From assembly GCA_937880065.1 (NCBI GenBank), contig CALFMA010000068.1, forward strand, positions 1 to 7,908: a stretch of DNA of 7,908 nucleotides. The letters run 5' to 3'. The notes beneath the pieces were generated by a model. It worked only from the letters and a program-made list of their open reading frames with translations. It was not told the DNA's origin and made no database searches. The stretch comes from an uncultured Ruminococcus sp. GTDB lineage: Bacteria > Bacillota_A > Clostridia > Oscillospirales > Ruminococcaceae. This document shows, one piece after another, positions 5,822 through 7,908 of this stretch (position 1 is its first letter; each line of letters begins with the position of its first letter). A program made the position numbers and the translations under genes.

Positions 5822-6256
5822 TCAATACCCCAATTCTTCCAATAATTCAACAGCACTTTTAATCATATCAACGCAGGCGGTTTTGAACAAACCTTTTTCC
5901 CCTGCGATTTTCATTCCGTCGCCTTTAAAAATGTCAATTCCCAGCAAATCACGGCATATAATGCTGTTATTTTTCGCCTTGAACTGCTCCGTAAATTCCC
6001 TTGTTTTGGCGTAACACAGGGATTTGCTGTCGTTATCGCTGCTCTCTGAATGACCATATCGCAGGCTTATTACCATAACTGCTCCCGATACAGCACCGCA
6101 GATTTCAGCATTTCTCATTCCGCCGCCAAATCCACAGCCGATTTTAAGCGCAAGTTCCTGACTTATGCCGTATTTTTCCGCAAATACCACAAAAACGCTC
6201 TGAGCACAGTTAAATCCCTGTGAAAATAATTCCGCTGCTTTTTCAGATTTTTTCAT
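5822..6256 (-). CDS. C_GCAxxG_C_C-family protein (putative redox/metal protein)
   Basis: The 144-aa soluble protein shows the conserved pattern of the C_GCAxxG_C_C family: FNCAQSV (Cys17), IGCGFGGGM (Cys41), CGAVSGAVMVI (Cys53), Cys81, CRDLLG (Cys101) and Cys128. The family was named for these cysteines and is common in anaerobes. The function is not established; the spaced cysteines suggest a metal cluster or redox role. I chose ATG 6254-6256, because GAGGTG lies 6 bases upstream. An earlier in-frame ATG at 6304 would lie downstream of the promoter but has no ribosome binding site and adds atypical residues. It is the first gene of the operon, 1 base from arsR, and starts about 45 bases after the predicted transcription start. 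The ArsR partner points to induction by metal or thiol stress. Confidence 0.87.
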   Translation of the reverse strand: MKKSEKAAELFSQGFNCAQSVFVVFAEKYGISQELALKIGCGFGGGMRNAEICGAVSGAVMVISLRYGHSESSDNDSKSLCYAKTREFTEQFKAKNNSIICRDLLGIDIFKGDGMKIAGEKGLFKTACVDMIKSAVELLEELGY

Positions 6257-6307
6257 AAATAACACCTCGAATTGATTGACGAACCAAAATATATTAATCT
6301 GCATATT

Positions 6308-6336
6308 ATTATATCATACACATAGACATTTGTCAA
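6308..6336 (-). promoter_or_regulatory. Consensus sigma-A promoter of the C_GCAxxG / arsR operon
   Basis: On the minus strand TTGACA (6331-6336) and TATAAT (6308-6313) are both perfect and are separated by exactly 17 bases. It lies just downstream of the terminator that ends the chr genes, so the operon is an independent unit. Such a strong promoter is normally held off by a repressor, which fits the arsR gene in the operon. Confidence 0.92.
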
Positions 6337-6347
6337 TACATAAATGT
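6326..6347. promoter_or_regulatory. Candidate ArsR operator
   Basis: ACATTT (6326-6331) and AAATGT (6342-6347) form a 6-bp inverted repeat with a 10-base spacer. It spans the -35 box, where ArsR proteins commonly bind AT-rich imperfect repeats. The assignment rests on position and symmetry; no binding data can be seen here. Confidence 0.4.
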
Positions 6348-6376
6348 AAAAAAAGCGGCAGGAGAATTTCCGCCGC
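6348..6376 (-). terminator. Intrinsic terminator of the chr gene pair
   Basis: On the minus strand GCGGC (6372-6376) pairs with GCCGC (6355-6359). An inner GGA/TCC stem follows past a single-base bulge, with a 5-base loop, and then seven T (6348-6354). It ends transcription of the chr pair just before the next operon's promoter. The core CGGAAATTCTCC (6361-6372) is identical to the core of the terminator at 801-836. Confidence 0.85.
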
Positions 6377-6381
6377 ATATT

Positions 6382-6412
6382 TTTTAGAGATGCCCTTTAG
6401 AGGTTCCCTTTA
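6382..6412 (-). repeat. Stop-codon repeat, copy 2 (two 13-bp units)
   Basis: On the minus strand TAAAGGGAACCTC and TAAAGGGCATCTC are followed by TAAAA. The first TAA is the stop codon of the second chr gene, exactly as copy 1 supplies the stop of htrA. The genes are unrelated, so the match is not due to shared coding sequence. A terminator hairpin follows within 6 bases. Confidence 0.75.
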
Positions 6413-6979
6413 TAAATTCAGAGCAAAACCTGCCGCAATTCCAATAACCGCCGATGAAGCGATAATGATAATGGGACTGATTTTTTTCTTTAAAGTGAAG
6501 AAAAGTGCTGCTCCGAAAATTGCAAGGGAGATGTAAAACGGCACACCTGTAAGAACCTTTGCAGTTACGCCGTCTGGGAAAAATACTGTAGTTCCGATTG
6601 ACACAACAGCCGAGCCAATCATACCGATTACAGCAGGTTTCAAGCCTGTCATACAACCCTCAACCGCCTTGCTTTTGCGGAATTTATCAAAGCATTTCGC
6701 AACAATAAGAATAATTATAAATGAGGGCATAACAACACCGAGGGTTGCACATATACCGCCGATAATTCCTCCTGTTTCGTTGCCGACATAAGTTGAAATG
6801 TTAATGGCAAAAGGTCCGGGAGTGCTTTCGCTTACCGCAATAAAATCGACAATCTGCTCATTTGTCATCCAGCCTTTCTGCACAACTGCCTCCTGCACCA
6901 GAGGGAGCATTGCGTAGCCGCCGCCGAATGTGAAAAGACCTATTCTGAAAAATGTAAGAAAAAGTTCAAGTAAAATCAT
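6410..6979 (-). CDS. chrA: Chromate transporter family protein (short ChrA, second of pair)
   Basis: The 189-aa membrane protein is a single-domain CHR protein. Its motifs are FTFGGGYAMLPLV (residues 16-28), SESTPGPFAIN (50-60) and GVVMPS (81-86), followed by several hydrophobic segments. Short CHR proteins occur as adjacent pairs with opposite membrane topology and act together, like the B. subtilis YwrA/YwrB pair. The family name comes from chromate efflux, but many members in anaerobes probably carry other anions. Its ATG overlaps the stop of the first member by four bases (ATGA), with a strong AAGGAGG (6987-6993) 7 bases upstream. The stop codon is the first triplet of the 13-bp repeat, and a terminator follows. 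Substrate unknown. Confidence 0.88.
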   Translation of the reverse strand: MILLELFLTFFRIGLFTFGGGYAMLPLVQEAVVQKGWMTNEQIVDFIAVSESTPGPFAINISTYVGNETGGIIGGICATLGVVMPSFIIILIVAKCFDKFRKSKAVEGCMTGLKPAVIGMIGSAVVSIGTTVFFPDGVTAKVLTGVPFYISLAIFGAALFFTLKKKISPIIIIASSAVIGIAAGFALNL

Positions 6980-7545
6980 TTGCTTGCCTCCTTTGCCTTA
7001 CTTGCCACGGTGAGGAAATAAATCAGACCTGCAACAGCACATCCGATAATGATAAATACGGCATTTATGTCCGTAAATGCGGCAAAAATGAATGCCGCCG
7101 CCGCTATGCAATAGGAAAATACATTCTTGGGGCATTTCTTGTACATAGAAATAAGAGCCTTGATAATAAGGGCGAGAACTCCTGCACGAATGCCGAAAAA
7201 TGCGTATTTTACCGCCCTGTAGCTGCTGAACTCCCGAAGCACCATTGAGATAATGGTGATAATCAGGAATGAGGGCATAACTACACCTAAAGTTGCGCAT
7301 AACGCCCCTAAAACTCCTGCTGTGCGGTAGCCTACAAAGGTTGCGGAATTTATGGCAATAGGGCCGGGAGTTGACTCGGCAATTGCCACGATTTCGAGAA
7401 TATCTTCATCGGTAAGCCACTTTTTATTTTCGCAGACCTCTTTCTGAATGAGGGGAATCATAGCGTAGCCGCCCCCGAATGTAAATGCTCCGATTTTGAA
7501 AAAAGTCAGGAACAAATCAAGTTTTTTGTGTTCTTTTTTCTCCAT
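6976..7545 (-). CDS. chrA: Chromate transporter family protein (short ChrA, first of pair)
   Basis: This 189-aa membrane protein carries the same CHR motifs as its downstream partner: FTFGGGYAMIPLI (residues 21-33), AESTPGPIAIN (56-66) and GVVMPS (87-92). The two share clear sequence similarity, which fits an ancient duplication. A charged start, MEKKEHKKLD, suggests a cytoplasmic N-terminus. I chose ATG 7543-7545, because AAAGGA lies 6 bases upstream. The ATG five codons earlier (7558-7560) has no ribosome binding site. It is translationally coupled to the second member through a 4-base overlap, so the two are very likely subunits of one transporter. No clear promoter is visible: a TTGACA at 7632-7637 has a TATAAA only 14 bases away. 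Transcription may also come from the gene to its right. Confidence 0.88.
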   Translation of the reverse strand: MEKKEHKKLDLFLTFFKIGAFTFGGGYAMIPLIQKEVCENKKWLTDEDILEIVAIAESTPGPIAINSATFVGYRTAGVLGALCATLGVVMPSFLIITIISMVLREFSSYRAVKYAFFGIRAGVLALIIKALISMYKKCPKNVFSYCIAAAAFIFAAFTDINAVFIIIGCAVAGLIYFLTVASKAKEASK

Positions 7546-7570
7546 AATTAATCCTTTCATTGCACGGAAA

Positions 7571-7596
7571 CAGCCGAACTATGAAAAGTTCGGCTG
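7571..7596 (-). terminator. Hairpin between the repeat-protein gene and the chr pair
   Basis: A perfect 10-bp stem (7571-7580 with 7587-7596, CAGCCGAACT/AGTTCGGCTG) closes a 6-base loop. On the minus strand only TTT follows, so termination may be partial. It lies 48 bases after the stop of the upstream gene and 25 bases before the chr start. It could therefore be a leaky terminator or a structure in the chr leader. Confidence 0.5.
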
Positions 7597-7644
7597 CCCC
7601 GCATTAGGTGGTTTATATGAAATTTTGTGGATGTCAATGATTAT

Positions 7645-7908
7645 TTAGACAGGATAATCCCTGTCGCTGCCGTAGGGAAACTGCGGTTTTTCGGGAACTA
7701 TAAAACTTCCCGTTTCATCTGTGGCAGGCTGAAAATCGCCTCTGTTGAAGTCCCTTTCGGGCATTACGGGATTTCCGTTTTCATCAGTAGTCGGCTGAAA
7801 ATCTCCTCTGTTGAAACCCTTTTCGGGAATTACAGGATTTCCGTTTTCATCGGTAGTCGGCTGAAAATCCTCACGGGGATTTCTTCCGCCGAATTCGCCC
7901 TTATTGCC
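7645..7908 (-). CDS. C-terminal tail of a protein with 22-residue tandem repeats, 5' end outside window
   Basis: An open frame on the minus strand enters at the right edge without a start codon and gives 87 residues before TAA (7645-7647). It is hydrophilic and rich in Asp, Asn, Gly and Pro. It consists of repeats of the form DFQPTTDENGNPVIPEKGFN plus RG: two nearly complete copies, a third degenerate copy ending in PQFPYGSDRDYPV, and the start of another to the right. There are no Cys, no hydrophobic segment and no recognisable sorting signal, so this end is probably disordered or an extended stalk. I do not recognise the family, and the functional part is presumably outside the window. The preserved frame and 66-bp period argue that it is truly coding. 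The hairpin at 7571-7596 may end its transcript. Confidence 0.72.
   Translation of the reverse strand, partial: GNKGEFGGRNPREDFQPTTDENGNPVIPEKGFNRGDFQPTTDENGNPVMPERDFNRGDFQPATDETGSFIVPEKPQFPYGSDRDYPV
7727..7858 (-). repeat. 66-bp tandem direct repeat inside the tail gene
   Basis: Two adjacent 66-bp units (7727-7792 and 7793-7858) match at 59 of 66 positions by my count, and a third starts at 7859 and runs off the useful similarity within about 12 bases. Each encodes 22 residues, so changes in copy number would keep the frame. The region left of 7727 encodes a more diverged unit. Confidence 0.85.

Noticed and set aside
6257..6304. Longer N-terminus for the C_GCAxxG protein from ATG 6304
   Set aside because: No ribosome binding site and atypical hydrophobic extra residues; ATG 6254-6256 has GAGGTG at proper spacing.
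7727..7908. CRISPR-like array at the right edge
   Set aside because: The repeats are contiguous 66-bp units without unique spacers, and they keep an open reading frame, so they are coding tandem repeats.

Overview
The window looks like a chromosomal segment of an anaerobic, low-to-mid-GC Firmicute, most likely a Ruminococcus-like member of the Clostridia. The reasons are strong AGGAGG-type ribosome binding sites, consensus sigma-A promoters, a GH3 glycosidase, a PdaA-type deacetylase, a YtrB-like ABC transporter, a paired short ChrA transporter and a C_GCAxxG_C_C protein. This assignment is inference from gene content; no rRNA or other phylogenetic marker is present. No stretch longer than about 210 bases lacks a gene.

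Layout, left to right. Positions 1-774 (+) hold the 3' end of a GH3 glycoside hydrolase gene, followed by a decayed repeat end and an intrinsic terminator. Positions 871-1605 (-) encode a secreted PdaA-like polysaccharide deacetylase. Divergent from it, a perfect-spacing promoter at 1754-1782 drives a three-gene operon (+): ABC ATPase, ABC-2 permease and an XRE/AbrB fusion regulator (1813-3623). The operon ends at a 17-bp hairpin shared with the convergent gene. Positions 3695-5095 (-) encode a membrane-anchored HtrA/DegP-like serine protease with a Gly/Phe-rich linker.

Next is a minus-strand operon at 5252-6256, read from a consensus promoter at 6308-6336. Its order is C_GCAxxG_C_C-family protein, ArsR repressor with a CxC metal or thiol site, then a 64-aa Cys-rich protein. 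A roughly 100-bp MITE-like element sits between the last two genes and supplies the last codons and the stop of arsR. Further right, a terminator precedes an overlapping pair of short ChrA-type transporters (6410-7545, -). The right edge carries the 3' end of a gene (7645-7908, -) whose product ends in 22-residue tandem repeats.

The most distinctive feature is small repeat DNA clustered at gene 3' ends. There are two families. One has ends starting ATACCAATCCCT (a complete copy at 5461-5564 and a remnant at 774-797). The other is a 13-bp double repeat that begins exactly on the stop codons of htrA and of the second chr gene. Two unrelated terminators also share an identical 12-base core. I see no CRISPR array, tRNA, rRNA, transposase gene or phage gene. 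I do not see a clearly new multi-gene defence or metabolic system. The best candidates for follow-up are the ArsR / Cys-rich operon with its insertion and the stop-codon repeats.
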